A stretch of DNA of 64,000 nt from Ectocarpus siliculosus (taxonomy: Eukaryota; Sar; Phaeophyceae; Ectocarpales; Ectocarpaceae), in assembly GCA_000310025.1 (NCBI GenBank), contig FN649727.1:1498029-1562028 (forward strand), written 5' to 3'. Positions 45,901 through 58,800 of the stretch are shown one piece after another (positions within the stretch are counted from its first letter, which is position 1; each line of letters begins with the position of its first letter). Under the pieces are notes generated by a model. The model saw only the letters and a program-made list of their open reading frames with translations. It was not told the DNA's origin and ran no database searches. A program made the translations under genes and the position numbers.

Positions 45901-48661
45901 CCGGAACGGTGCTGTGTTGCGCAGACTGTGTCGACTGTGTCGACTGCAAGGACGCGCCCAGACCATATATATGCTACGGACAAGGGCAACAAACCCCCCT
46001 GAGCCACATTTGGCAAAGTGACAGTTGGCCATCGGCAATCGGTCCCGTGGGAACAATGCTCCACCCTCTCGAGGACGCGTGGTCAATGGTCTAACCGCTA
46101 AGGCATGCAGTACATGAGAATGACCCCCCCCCCAATAAAACACCCAACACTGGCTTGTGTCGTGAAATGACATGGCGACAGCTACGGGAAGAGCGAAGGC
46201 ACGCCGACGGAGGAAGGGCTTGTGCTGGACGTCGAGGCCAGCCTTCGGGCCTTGAGAGAGAGCCCCAAGTCGGGGGTGCACCCGGACAAGCTTATCTTGT
46301 TCGGCCGTTCCCTTGGCGGAGCTGTGGCCCTCGCCGGCGCGGACCGATATCCTGACCTGGTGAGAACACAAGAAAAACGCCTTTTTTTTGTTTTGTTCGG
46401 TTAGAACGCTTCTTTTTTTGTAAATAAAAAAAAAGCTTTTTTTTTGTTAGACCAAAACGCTTCTGTTTTGTTAGATTAACCCTCTTCTTTTTTGTTGGAT
46501 TAATTTGTTTTTTGGGAGGGGTGAGGGTTGGGCTGCTTGATGGTGTCGTGGGTTGCGGTCGGTTGGCCGAGGGTTTCCGGTCGAATGTTTTGTTCCGTCT
46601 TTCGCACCAGCGATTTTCACTGCTTTCGCCAACACCGGGTACAAGCAGGGGCACTGGTTTTGTCCGTGAATTGATGGATCGGCATCTGTTTCTTTCCTTC
46701 TTCGATGTCGCCGTTCGACTAGATTACAATCGTGCGGTCGCCGGGGGCATGGCGCACGTGCTGTGTTTGTTTTAGCGCGTATATGTGATGTACCGGGAGG
46801 AGGTTAACCCTTGGGTCGAAAAAAGGGACGGACAAACTGATTTCGTCGGACGTGCTAAGAGCAGCGTCTGGGCATAAAGTCGATTGGGTTTGGAAGAGGC
46901 CGGGCTATTTGGACTGCTACTCTTTCTGGTGGCGTGTGCCCTGCTCCGTCTAGGCCATCATGTGTGCTCCTCTCCTCCTAGGCCAATTGATGCTGCGCTC
47001 TTGATGCGTTATTCTTGCTCGTTTTGCGAAAAAAAAATTGCGCCCCCGTGTGCCATTGCGTGCCGGCGTTTCAACTTAGGTGCGAGCAGTCATCGTCGAG
47101 AACACGTTCATTAGCGTTTCTCACATGGTGGACAAGCTGATGCCCATGCTGTCGGGCATCAAGTGGCTAGTGCTTCGGCTTAGGTGGGACAACGAGGAGA
47201 AGGCTAGGCGACTCACCAGGCCGGTCCTGTACATATCTGGTATGTAAGCGCCCAAGCGCTCTCGCCTCGCGCCCCCTGGACGGGGCTTGTGGTTGGCTTG
47301 GGGGGACGCGGTGTGGATAGAGTTGTGTTTGGGAGTTCTCTGCAAGCCTGGTCTGCGAGAACTATCGCAACCCCCTTGTTTGTGTCCCCGGCTGGGTGAT
47401 GCGGTGCGTCTCTTTTCTCGTACAAGACGTTGAGCGGCAGGTGCAGCTTTTTCACGCATCCACGGGATATTTGTGCGAAGACGTCAAGCTGCTGAGTAGG
47501 CGGGTTTGTTGTTGGCTCTCTCGCACGAGTTTTATTGATATGGGCCCGTGCCCGACCCTCTCGTGCCTGGCACGTACTGCCGCTACCCCTGCCCACTGGC
47601 GTCTGAAGTGTTTGGACACAGCGCTGGACCCTGCCGATGGAATTGAAATGGTCAAAGCAGACCGCCTCTTTTTTTGCTACGCGTGCTTTTTCTTTTCGGT
47701 GTGTGCGTGTGTATCTATCGTCTCCTTCAAGATGTCTGTTTTTCGATTCTGTTCTGCTTCTTGGCCTGGCCCTGGTTTTTTCAGGCGCCGATTTTTGTTC
47801 TTGTTGCGCGTTGGCGCATAAGGTGAGATATGCTCCTCGCGCTCACCCACCTCTTTCGTATCTTCTCCCGTACCGTTGCATGCACCCACCCTTTCGCTTG
47901 CACCTTTTGTTTTATGTGCACCTTTTGTTTTATGTGCACCTTTTGTTTCAGGTCTAAAGGACGAGCTCATCCCTCCCTGGCACATGCGATCTCTCTACAA
48001 CGCCTCTCCCGAGAGCTCGGGCGGGGGCAAGCGAATCTTCACGGTCAAGGATGGCACGCACAACGACACGTGGGAGAGGGGAGGGTTGGAGTACCTTCAG
48101 GCGCTGCGGTCCTTCATGGAGGAGGTAAGACTATGATGATGATGACGCGCATTTTAAGAAGCGGGAAGGATAGAATTTACTCTCACTCTTGTAGTATGAG
48201 TACGTGCCTTCGTGTCGCCGACCGTTGGGGTGGAAACAAAAGGAAGCGCGGGTAGGTCTCGTTTCTCCCGGGGAGGTCGAGTGTACCGCACGAACCGGAG
48301 TCGTGCACAGAAGCACCTCCCTGGATCGAACCAGGGAGTACACATGGATCGATGTATTTTTAGTCGCATGGTCTTGTCATGTGCGTACTTTAGTTGGTAC
48401 TCTACTCTATTCCATGTGTGCCTCCAAAGAGGACGGGTGATCTCGTCAACAATGACCCTCAACCCCCAACACCACAACCGACACCGACGCCGTTACCAGG
48501 TGTTCGCCGGAAAGACGGTGGAGATGACGCCGAGCGTTAGCGGTAGCGGTAGCGTTGCACAACCCTCTAAGGCGGAGGGCACAAGCGGGGACGATTCTTG
48601 TGAAGTCCCGGTCGGAGGCGGTGCGGACGGGTTGGAAAAGGAGGCGGTGGCGTCGTCATAA
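42970..48661 (+). CDS. ABHD13: BEM46/ABHD13-type alpha/beta hydrolase, seven exons
   Basis: Exons are 42970-43114, 44311-44420, 45397-45512, 46182-46359, 47080-47239, 47952-48124 and 48500-48661, all in frame, giving 347 residues; human ABHD13 is 337. Residues 5-27 form a membrane anchor, then [12 protein letters not shown], the family signature. Join 1 yields [14 protein letters not shown]. The oxyanion loop is [10 protein letters not shown] (His93). The nucleophile elbow is [11 protein letters not shown] with Ser167. The acid is Asp240 in [11 protein letters not shown] and the base His273 in KDGTHNDTW, so the triad is complete. It is expected to be an ER or endomembrane serine hydrolase acting on lipid-like or acyl substrates; BEM46 proteins take part in polarity in fungi, but the substrate is not known. 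The last exon adds a 53-residue disordered acidic tail ([18 protein letters not shown]). Intron 6 ends in an 18 bp repeat. Confidence 0.95.
44021..44079 (+). repeat. 38 bp direct duplication
   Basis: TATGCGCTCCTCGGATATAG occurs at 44021 and again at 44059, with similar flanks (GTCGTGTCGTTT and GTCGTGTTGTTC). It is in intron 1 of the hydrolase, just after a coding-like stretch. Confidence 0.75.
45241..45319 (-). repeat. Dispersed repeat family D, truncated copy
   Basis: Reverse orientation relative to the long copies: GTCCCGGCTGTGTAGGGATG, then GGTCAATGGCCTAACGACTA, CGGCATGCACGACCATGAGT, ending in a C run. Only the last 65 bp of the family is present. Confidence 0.75.
46011..46133 (-). repeat. 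Dispersed repeat family D, second body type, copy 1
   Basis: TGGCAAAGTGACAGTTGGCC, ATCGGCAATCGGTCC, CTCTCGAGGACGCG, then the shared end GGTCAATGGTCTAACCGCTA, AGGCATGCAG and a C run. The body differs from the long copies but matches 57395-57535. It lies in intron 3 of the hydrolase. Confidence 0.75.
47899..47951 (+). repeat. 18 bp triplication forming a 3' splice site tract
   Basis: TGCACCTTTTGTTTTATG occurs at 47899 and 47917. The third copy at 47935 ends in TTTCAG, the acceptor of hydrolase exon 6. The duplicated unit is itself a pyrimidine tract. Confidence 0.8.
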
Positions 48662-49014
48662 CGGGGAGGGGGCGGGGTCAGCAGAGTTTTATTTTCAAAG
48701 CCTGGGGGGGGGGGGGGGTATTGAGGAGCGGCAGCAGTTTTGTGGCGCTCGATCAAAACGAAGTGTTAATGAGGTGTATTGTCTGCTGGTGCGCGCTCGG
48801 TGTTGGAGAAACGACACGTTCGTGTGTTGCCACATCCTATCATCCTATCAAGGAATGGTGATGCGGGTGGTATGTGTTGATACGATTGGTGCTGGGCAAG
48901 CACAGCAGCTGAACCTGCATGCTCGCGCAATTTGGGTCGCAAAGTGCCTTGTTTCTCCTCCCGTAGTTGGTATGTTGAGAACACGCTACTGGTACTCGCC
49001 GTACCTCATTCCCT

Positions 49015-49056
49015 TGCTTGGTGTGCTTGGTGTGCTTGGTGTGCTTGGTGTGCTTG
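49015..49056. repeat. GTGCTTGGT tandem array
   Basis: Nine-base unit repeated about four and a half times. Confidence 0.85.
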
Positions 49057-50568
49057 CCTGTTGCCGACCCTCGGCCTTGTCGTCCGATTTCTCCTGGTAC
49101 GTGTGATGTGTGATGTGTGTGCGGGTGGGGCGTTGTCGCTGGTTTACTTCGTTTGCTGGTCGAAGATCACGCCTCCACGGCGGACACCCCCGATGTCTGT
49201 TTACGGCTACGGGTGACGACTTAAGAGAGGCTATCGACCTGCCTTTCTTTGTCGTCTCCCGTATGTATGCTGTACTACTGCTGCTTCTTTCTTCGCAGCA
49301 GTGTCTACCTTGAACCCCACCCCGAGATTTCCGGCTCTGATCTGTCCGCTCCACCCCCCGTCCGCCTTTAGACTTTTCTTTTTGGTGCGGCGCTTGCTTT
49401 GCCTCGGTGTCTTCAGCAAGAAGCGGTTCTGCTGCGTTCATGAACTTTGGCGGATGCGAGAGAAACGGTGCCCGCAATTTCCTGGGTCAATTTAGTTGAG
49501 AGGGGTTGGTTATGATTAGTGGGATACCCCTGGTCGTGTGGCGATGTCACTATCCAGAGCGAGAGCGGCGGCCGCGTCATTTTTCGGTATTAATGATTGG
49601 AAGTTTAATGGCCGGTTGTTGTCTGTAACGTGCTTGTTTTTTATTGTGTGGTTGTGGTCGGGCGTGCTTTTTGATGTGTGGTGTTGAGCCTACAGGTCTC
49701 GCTCGCTCGCCTCCCAGCAATGGCGCTATCGTTGCCCTTGTGTCCTTGTTGTCTGACGATGAAATCGGGGTGCTATTGTTCGTGGTTTTGACGAAGGTGA
49801 CAGTGACAGGGAATGACACTGTAAGTTTGTTCTTATATTTATTGTTTGACGGTTGAATCGGCGGTACTATTGGTTGTGATGGAGGTACTACTGGTTGTGA
49901 TGGAGGTGGGGGGGACTCACGCTTTAGTTGCCCTTGCCTTTGTTGCCTGACGATCGGGTTGAATCTGTCTCTTTTTTGTGATTGTGATGGAGAGACTGAC
50001 TGACGCAATGAAATGGGATTATGCCGTGTGGTGTGATTTTGTGCGATTTACGTGTAAGTCGACAGCTATTTTCGGCAGTGTATGGGTGAAACGAAGAAAA
50101 GTCCCGATGCTCGTATGGACTGCTACCATGTAAGTAAAAAGCACCCGCTCAATCACGAGAAACCGCACCCAAGCCTCGGCCTGACCATCTGGTGCGAGGA
50201 CGAGCGTCCAACCCACACGCACAAAGGATTTCTTCGGTGTGTTGTAGCAATCGGGTGCTTCACAGGCCCCAACACACTTTCGCATCATCGTCGGTTTTAA
50301 TTAAGGAATAATAAAAACACACACAGAAAGACTACCCATTCGAGATATACCCACAGTCGAACGGTTTTCCAAGATCTCTGCTCGAATTTTTGGTGGCGAT
50401 CTTGGTTGTGGGAAGAAGGCGGGTGGATGCTGTGTGCCCGTTCCACCATGCATTCCCCTTCCTTTTCCTTGTCCCACGCAACAGTACACGGTGCGAATCC
50501 CCTTTGATGGTGGATGGGATGACGTGTGCGTGTGCGAGTCTCGACACGACGCAACAAGGAAGGGGGGG

Positions 50569-50738
50569 TGTATTCATGGTTATGCACGTCGTACTATTAA
50601 TAGTCGTTAGACCATTGACGCATCCCTACAAAGCCGGGACGGCGCACGCCGGGTGCTCACCGGACCAGGCTCTCACACATCACCAAGCGCGAAGCACCGC
50701 GAGGTATTCGGCGAGTCGCATGAAGGGTGCGCTGCATC
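50569..50738 (+). repeat. Dispersed repeat family D, long copy 3
   Basis: Starts after GGGGGGG with TGTATTCATGG and carries CCCTACAAAGCCGGGACGG, GGGTGCTCACCGGACCAGG and GCGAGTCGCATGAAGGGTGC. It diverges from the other copies mainly near the A-box-like end, where TATTAATA is inserted. Confidence 0.85.
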
Positions 50739-52452
50739 AATTGGTGCGGGGCGGGGGTCAACCAACACCTTGCTCTGCTCACAGAAGCGCAAGAGCTAGC
50801 GGTGGTGCCTGCCTGGCTGGAATATCCGGGTCAGTGTGTTTGTGGTGTAACAAATAGCGAACTTTCTTTCCCCATTCATTGATCTGATGAAGAAATCAGA
50901 CCGCGCTATTATTTGTGACACTTGTCTTCTTTGTACGAGGCGTGCTGCTGTTCGCGAGATATTGGCTGGAGGGCAGCCAACTACAACGCGGCCGACTTGA
51001 TGTCGACAGCAGACAAGCGAGGGGAGACCTTCCATCGCCCCCCGCCCGTCGGCAAAAACTAACATGTTGGCAATAGTTTCAACAAAGGCCTGCCTTCATT
51101 TCACCGCCCGAGAGAGTTTCGCTCAATAAAATACAACGCAAACACTCACTCCCTGCAGCACCGAGTCACTCCACGCGAGGAAAAAGAAACAGCACGCACT
51201 CTCTATGCTCTATACTGCTATGCTCCTGTTGTTACTACTCGCTTCGCGGCTGCGGCCGACACTCGTCACCTTTTCTTCGTGTTTCTCCGCCGCTGGCCAC
51301 ATTTGACATTAACCGGACGTCTGTAGCCTGCAATAATACTGTCCTCTCGCTCGCCTTGGGGCATGTGTCGCTTGGTGGTTCGAGAGGGCCGGAGCTCCCC
51401 GCATCTCAGCCACCGTCATAATACGGACACGTTTTCTCCCAAAATAAACAGTCCGAAAAATAACATTACGATTGCAAGCGCCACTCAAACACAACTCCAA
51501 AAAAGACTCTACGAAGCGCAACAAACGCTTGTTCGACATGAAACTTTCCTTGGCTGAAGGAGCCAGCAAAGAGTAAAAACTCAACGCAACGTGGTACAAC
51601 TGCAGCGCGTCCTCTGTGCCCAAGCAATGCCCCCTCCCTGTAGTACGCCCGCCGCTCGTCCCAAACCGCATCGAATTGCCAGAGAGAGAGAGAGAGCTGC
51701 TTAGAGGCACCACACCGGCGGCTGCGGTCGTGGCTCTATTAACGATCATGAAAAACGGCTTAGCGAGGAGAGGGCAATCAATCCAACGACGGAAACACGG
51801 CCGCAAACCAGGAGAGGGGAAAAATTCACCGGCGGTGTTAAGGCCTTCGTTACGCTACCATCTCCCCCATTCAGGAAAAACCGTCCCATGACCAACTCCA
51901 CTTTCTTTCGTGTCGCTGCGAGCCTCAGCGGGGAGGATACAACCCGAGGAAGGAACGTACACCGATGTTGTAAATATTCGTCATCCCTTCTTCCCCTCTG
52001 GTACATCAACGCATTTGAAAACAGGTGACGAGGAAAGCGAAGAAATGCGCTACGAATCAAGACAAGAGGCGACCAAGCGAAATCCCTCAAGGGTGTATGT
52101 AGAACACATCGATTGATTGCAGGTTACAATGGGAATGACAACAGAGCTGGCGATGGCTCGTTCGTCAAACCAAGGTTCGATTTTCCTACCTCCGGTCACC
52201 CTACCTGGTAGACCCAGCCTGGGCACCCCACCCAAGCTACGGAACGGGATATTTACCGGCGTCCTCTCGCTCCATTTTCTTCCTTCCCAAACGGAGAAGA
52301 GACCAAGACCAACAACTCCACTAGCTGGCTTGGTGCGCGCTGCGCAAGAGCGTCGAGCAATTGGCCTTCCCTGTTCTACTGCCGTGACTACTTGGCTCTC
52401 TGTGGCAGACACTTTCCAGGGGGTGGGGGGCAGCTTCCGACGGGGGCTGGTG

Positions 52453-52592
52453 CTTTCCGTCCGCACCTCAAGACCTCAAGGAGCTTTCCGTCCGCACCTC
52501 AAGACCTCAAGGAGCTTTCCGTCCGCACCTCAAGGACCTCAAGGAGCTTTCCGTCCGCACCTCAAGGACCTCGAGGACCTCAAGGAGCTTCT
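52453..52592. repeat. 31-33 bp tandem array
   Basis: CTTTCCGTCCGCACCTCAAG followed by GACCTCAAGGAG repeats four times, with a last partial unit. It lies about 280 bp past the nitrite reductase stop codon. Confidence 0.85.
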
Positions 52593-52871
52593 ACTCCGTC
52601 TGGAGGAGGGAGCGAAACGGCCGCCTCGCTTCCGTGTCAGCATTAGACCCAAGCAACCCACCGCAAGACATGATACAGTCGAGGAAATAACAGGCACCGT
52701 GAAGAGGAAGGAGAGAAAGCCGGCGTTGTGGCACCCAGTTGTCACCCCCCAAGTATATTTTATCACAAATCCTGGCGAATGCAACTCCGGCATCGTCTCT
52801 GCGCGCCAAAAATCCTTTCCTCTCTCTATCGCTGCCCCCCCCCTCCCCTAAAAAAAGATGACTAAACAAAC

Positions 52872-55800
52872 TCAAGACTCTTCTTTAAGCACCGCCCCGA
52901 ACTTTTCGATGCAGAGGTCTCGAAGAACCGGGAGCAGAGATTCCTCCGCCGCGGGGATGCCCTTCATCGCGATCTCTCCCAGCCCGTGGGTCTCGCCGAT
53001 GCCTCCCCCCAAGAACACGTTCACGCCCTCGACCGCCTTCTTGTTCACCCTGGCCGGCCCACCCATCAGGCCGATGTCGCCCACCTTCCAAGAGAGAGGA
53101 GAAAGCGAAAACGTACATGCACACGCAAACAAACGTGATCTTGGAGTTAAACTTGTGGTACCAGCAAATGTCTGACCTCTTGCTTTGGAGGAAGGTCTGA
53201 TTTTGGGGGGGGGAACAGCACGTCTTCGCTTGATCTGGTGCTACGCTATGCGTTGACACGAAGGCGAGTGACCTGTTCAGGCGGCGGCCGCATTACAATT
53301 TTCTCACCTGGCTATAGGGGGGAGGGGTGAAGCAAGTTTCTCTGTGTTCGTCAACTACAAGACTGTTGTGGGCAGGTGGTTCCGCACTCAGGACGGAACG
53401 GCCCGCGGACAAGCGTGCACTGAGAGGCACACCACCACACACCACCACACACCACCACGGCCGCCCTTGTTGCTTCACCAACACAAAGCAGGTATTGGCG
53501 TGGCTCGATGCCGTAATCAAAAACGTCTTGCTGTTTCAAACATCAGCTTACTGAGAAGAACAACGCTGTTGCATAAAGGGTGTCCCGAACGGAGGAAAAT
53601 TCTCCTCAAATTATTTGGCCGGTCGGACTTTCGTTACAGCATCATCGTGTTGTCTGCTTCAACACACACAAAACGAGAGACGGATCTGTCCCGTCCCTCC
53701 CTCTCGTTGGGCTCGTGAACAAAAAGTCGGCATCATCGTTTCATCACCAATTCTCCCTAATCCACGGACCCCCCCCCCCCCCCCACCCCTCCATCATACC
53801 TGCGCCTGGCCACAGCTGTTGGGGCATCCCGTCCAGTGGATACGGGGCGGCTTGGTTCCCTCGGGGAAGTCCAGCATCGCATCCAGCTTGCCCGCATAGT
53901 CCACCGCTCTGTTCTTGGTCTCTACCAGGCCCAGGCCGCAGTACTGGGACCCCGTGCATGACACCACGCCAGACGTGATCGTCGGCTTCTTGTCCTGTGG
54001 AGGGGCCGGGGTGATGGGCATCGAGGACAGGCGGCGGCGAGGTGTGCATATTTTGCGTTGTTTGTTCTTTGAATTGTAGCAGAGAAAACCGGGGATGTTC
54101 CCGGCTGACCAATGATAACACGTCAGTCCTACTTTGAAGCCGGAGAAAGAAAAAGAAAGCGACCTTGCATAGCGTTCTACATTCAACCCTGCATACACCT
54201 CGGGACGGAGGGCCTCGGAGGAGATGTTTGTGAGTATTGCTTGTACGTGTGTGATTGTTCGTGGTTGTAAGTGAATTTCTCGGAGGGATCAGTGGCGGAG
54301 GTTGAGTTGATGGGTGTCTATCTCGATATAGGTCATAAACCCCGCGACGCGACGCACCCGATGTAATATTTATTCCCACGGTACTCGCCGAAGTGTCCGC
54401 ATTTTCGTTTTTCGCAATACAAGTGTTGTCTACGCAACAAGGAGATTGAAGAGGCGAACAACGGCACAGCATTGGCTGCTTCGGGCCTATGGGGTCGTAG
54501 CTGGTAGCTGCAGGCCAGGGTCGACTACATGGACCGCAGTTGAACGCGAATGGGGAAACAAAAACAAAGAAAAATAGGCGCGAGAACACCATACTTCCAT
54601 TTCTGCTACACATCAGTCTCAAGGCGTTCAACAGCAGGTATCAGCACCGACGCAGGAACAAGAGAGGTTGAAGAGGGACGAAATAGTGTGTTCGAGGTGC
54701 AAAAGGGAACCAGAAAGCAAAAAGCGTTGAAAACCAAATAAAAGGAGACTTACTCGCAGAGGAACACGAAGGTGTGGAATGACGCAAGAAAACATACTAC
54801 CAGCGATGCTGCCAACATTTCGGCCTCTCAAACATATTCCCTTTGGTACATTAGTGTGTAACAATGCCGTATCTACGTCGTTCAAACATTTCTGAGAGTA
54901 CTTTCAATCGCGCTTGGGTTCGTGTTGACCAGTAAAATCAATACCATTGGGTGTGGTATGTGGGGGGTGCTATCCTTCCGGTGTGCTTTGTGTCGTATCC
55001 CGTAACGTAGCTGACTCACCACCGGGAACTTCTCGAAAAACGGCATCTTGGTCATCTCCGGCAACTTGTCCGTGTCCACGTTAGGGAACAGGAGCTTCTC
55101 GTCCACCGTGAGCCGAATCTCCCCGTCGCAGTACTCATCCGCTACGTCGGCCGCCATACGCGCCTGGGCGGGGGGCGGCGGGGGGGGGTGGGGTCGATCG
55201 ATGTAGGCAGCAGCAACGGGGGGCGTCGCGGTGGGAGAGGGGGGGGGTCACGAGGCAACTTGACGAACCATGAAGTACCGTCAGAGTCGGAGAGTTGGCA
55301 CCGACCGGAGAGATGGCACCGGTCGGAGAGGTAGCACCGGGATGCGACAAAAAACCCGAGAACAAAACATTTAATTCGATTTACGCACCGGGGTCGGTGA
55401 GATCGCACCCGGTGCGTTCTCTCCGACCCCCAAATCCAAGATGGAATTCTTTTTCAGCTGACGGAATGAGGTACATGAGCGTACCTTTTACACGTGGGGA
55501 CGGAGTCAGCGGAGCGCCACACTCCTTTACGTACGATTGGATGGTCGCGGTTCACGCGGGATGCCAGTTGTTTTCATATTTTTATTGGTATGCAAGTTGC
55601 CAACCGTACACTCAACCAAACACACAACGTACCAGCCGCACCCTACCCCACCTTACACAACCCGAAGCTATTGTACTTCTGCGTACGTACTGGTAGAAGA
55701 CCGAAACGAAAACGGGAACCAATTGATACCGTGTCTACTGGTACCACCTCAGATGCGCTGTTTCGCCGCTTTTTTCGGGGAATGTTGTATGCGTATTTCG

Positions 55801-58800
55801 CCGCCTTTTTTCCGACTCAGATACAGAACGGGCCCGCAATTAAGAAAAATTATCTCAAGAAAAAAAAGCTCAAGTGTTTGCGAAAAATAAGAAAAAAAGG
55901 GGCTAAGAAACTCACCTCAATCTCGGCCAAGACATAAGAAACGTCCCAATAAGAAACATGATCGTGCGATACCCCGAGAAAAAGAAACAACGGATAGCTG
56001 AGGAAGCGTGTCCAATAAGAAACCTCCCACGGTGCTGCCAGCTCCCACCACTACCTATGCTATCATAAGCTCATCATGTAGTAATTGTTTTGTAGGGGGG
56101 GAGAGTGGTTATTTTCGGGTCGCCCCCCGGCCGCCCGCGCCGCCGCGGGCTGCGGTACCCCCTGCTGTTGTACTGCTGTACTGCCACAAATCACGGGAGT
56201 CAGGAAGTTCAGGAGGAGGGTGACAACCCCAATCAATGTTCGCCACCACCAACCGGTCGATTTATAATGCTGCATGAAAAGGCTTGGTGTGCCGTTGGTT
56301 TCTTCCCCAAAAATGAAAAAATAAGAGCAGCAGGATGATGCGACAGCCCCAAGGAATTAAGAAATCCGTTTTTAGAAATTGGCCGACTTCGGCTGGTTCT
56401 TCGGGCGAAAATAAGAAATTGAGGCTCGACACTGGTACATCAATACTATGGCAACGGTCGGGGAGATGGCACCGGCGTGCGTGCATACAACACCTGTGTG
56501 CATTTCATCGGGGATCGCACCGGTCGGAGAGATCGCACCGGGATTCTAAACGAAATAATTTGATTGCATTTCCGCACCGGGGTCGGAGAGATGGCACCGG
56601 GGTGCGATAAAAATCACGAGGAAAAAACATTTAAAAAAACGATCGCACCCGGTGCCAACTCTCCGACTCTTACGGTAGTGCGTGTACCAAAGAAGAACAT
56701 GCATTTGCTCATTGCACGAAATTTTCATGGTGTAGGTAGTTCTACGGGGCTGCTTGGGGCTATGTAGCTTCCCTCCAAGCGTAGCAGCCTAGCTTAGCCT
56801 TACCCTCGCCTGGCCTGGCCCGAGGTAGCTTCAGCTTGGTTCTGTTGTTGCTGACGCTGTTGCTGACGTTGTTGCTAACGCTGTTGCAAACGCTGTTGCT
56901 AACGCTGTTGCTGACGTTGTTGCTGACGCTGTTGCTAACGCTGTTGCTAACGTTGTTGCTGACGCTGTTGCTAACGTTGTTGCTGTAGTGGCGGTGGTTA
57001 TGTTTGCTGTAGTGGCGGTGGTCATGTTTGATACTTTTGCTGTTTAGTCGCATTCAAAGCCACCGGAAGCTCTCTAAGTGCCTTTGCGCGTATCCCAATG
57101 GATTGGTCTCACCAGGTGTGCGAGATATAGCATGCGGGTGCAGGCTACCAAAGCAATGGTGGGCTGTCAGATGCTGTAGTTGTAGGCATAAGGGTACTAG
57201 GCGCGCTCCTCATATACGAAGCGCTGGCACAAAACCACAAACGACCCGCATCTCACTGCAGCACTCCAAATGCATGTAACCCCCCCCAACAGAGTATGGC
57301 TCGTCGCTCCATTGGAAGAATTTTCATGACATGCCACGCAAGCCCGCGGTTCCCCGTTACCCCCCGACCCCCCTCCATTTTTAAAAGTCATCTCTGGCAA
57401 AGTAAGTAGGAACGATTGGCCATCGGTGATCGGTCCTGGCTCCGTCCTCTCGAGGATGCGTCATCAATGGTCTAGCAACTGAGGCATGCCAAAACAGGAG
57501 TACGCCCCCCGCCCCCCGCCCCCCGCCCCCCCGGTTTCAACTCACATCTTCCGCCATCAAGCGACCGGCGGGCGTGGTGACGCACACCCACGACTTCCCC
57601 TCCTGCTTCTGGGGGTGCACCCCGACGTAGTTTCTCCTAGAGAACGCCTCCTCCGGGGCGGGAGCCGCAGGCTGGGGCTCGAACGCCGAGTCCACGCCCT
57701 TGACGTACTCCACGACGGTCTCGCGGAACTTCTCCATGCCCATCTCCTCGATCATGAACATCAGGCGAGCCTCCTGGCGCTTCTTGCGCGATCCCAGGTT
57801 GCGGAAGGCCAACAGCCTGGGGGGTGTCACGGATTGGGTTTATGGGACAACGGGGGGGGGGCGACGAAGGGGTGGTTTCGCGGAGCGTCGGGAAACAGCA
57901 ATAGGCCTAACGACGAATCTCGGTAGCGGTGTGCAAGTGGGGTGTTTGTTTCTTGTTTCGATCTCGCCAAAACATTTAAGAGCGTCAGGGTTGTGTGCTG
58001 TTTCGGAGCTACTTTTTGTGGCTCCAGCGGACACACGAAGGTGTGACTGGAAGGAAGGGCATCCTTCGGCATACATAACATGTTGCATGCTGCATGCCTC
58101 AGGCTGGAAAAAAACAAAGGGTTCCACTGCTCCTGCTCCTTTCTAGCTGCAGCAAGATGAGCTGTAGACAACACCAAAAACAAACAAACAAAAATGTGGC
58201 ATCTGCTACAAAAAAGGCTCACCTCCAACACGTATCATATCATAGGTGTCAAACAAATAGGTATTATTGCGTGCGAAGCGCGAAAAGAAGGGGCGGAGAG
58301 AGAGATCAAAGCAAGCGTAGATAGACATGATGCCTACGCCATCACAGAGGCCACCACTGCTACTCCACACCCTCACACCTCTCCCGACACCACCAGTCAG
58401 TCAGATGTTTGCCGTGTAGCATCCCGGCGATGAAGTAGAGCGCTGTTTGGTGTGACCAGCTCTCATAACCAGCTACATGTAAATAGCTTGTAGCAGCTAC
58501 ATGTAGTTGCTGCTGCGGCAGCTGTGCGTTAGTACGCACGTTCTTTCCTCGCTTACGCTGGTAGCAGCAGGTCTCCGACTCAAAAAATCGCTTCCGACAC
58601 CTGCCGTGATGTGTGCCTTTGGCTTCCCTTGGCCTACAGCAGTTTCGTATGCTGATGTGCTGGTCTCCTCGTATGTTGTCGTGTCATTAAGAGAAAAAAC
58701 AAAACCTTTCAACAGTGCCGAAGGGCTGTCTGGCAATGGCAACATCATTTCCTTCGGAGCACCAAAGCACGGGCCAGCGGTGGACCTCGACTCAAACACC

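Larger units (their letters stand above)
48662..52871. other. Convergent intergenic region
   Basis: The 3' ends of the hydrolase (plus) and nitrite reductase (minus) face each other across 4.2 kb. There is no supported gene. It contains G runs at 48704, a nine-base GTGCTTGGT array at 49015-49056, repeat family D at 50569-50738 and a 31 bp tandem array at 52453-52592. The minus-strand frame at 49577-50008 is Pro/Ser/Gln repeat without splice or domain support. Confidence 0.55.

Noticed and set aside
48317-48338. CTCCCTGGATCGAACCAGGGAG, which looks like a tRNA T-arm on the minus strand
   Set aside because: No matching acceptor stem, anticodon arm or D-arm could be found within tRNA length on either side. 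It is only a hairpin with a B-box-like loop.
49577-50008. Minus-strand open frame of 143 codons, Pro/Ser/Gln rich
   Set aside because: Low complexity with no domain, splice sites or neighbouring exon; probably a chance frame in repeat DNA.
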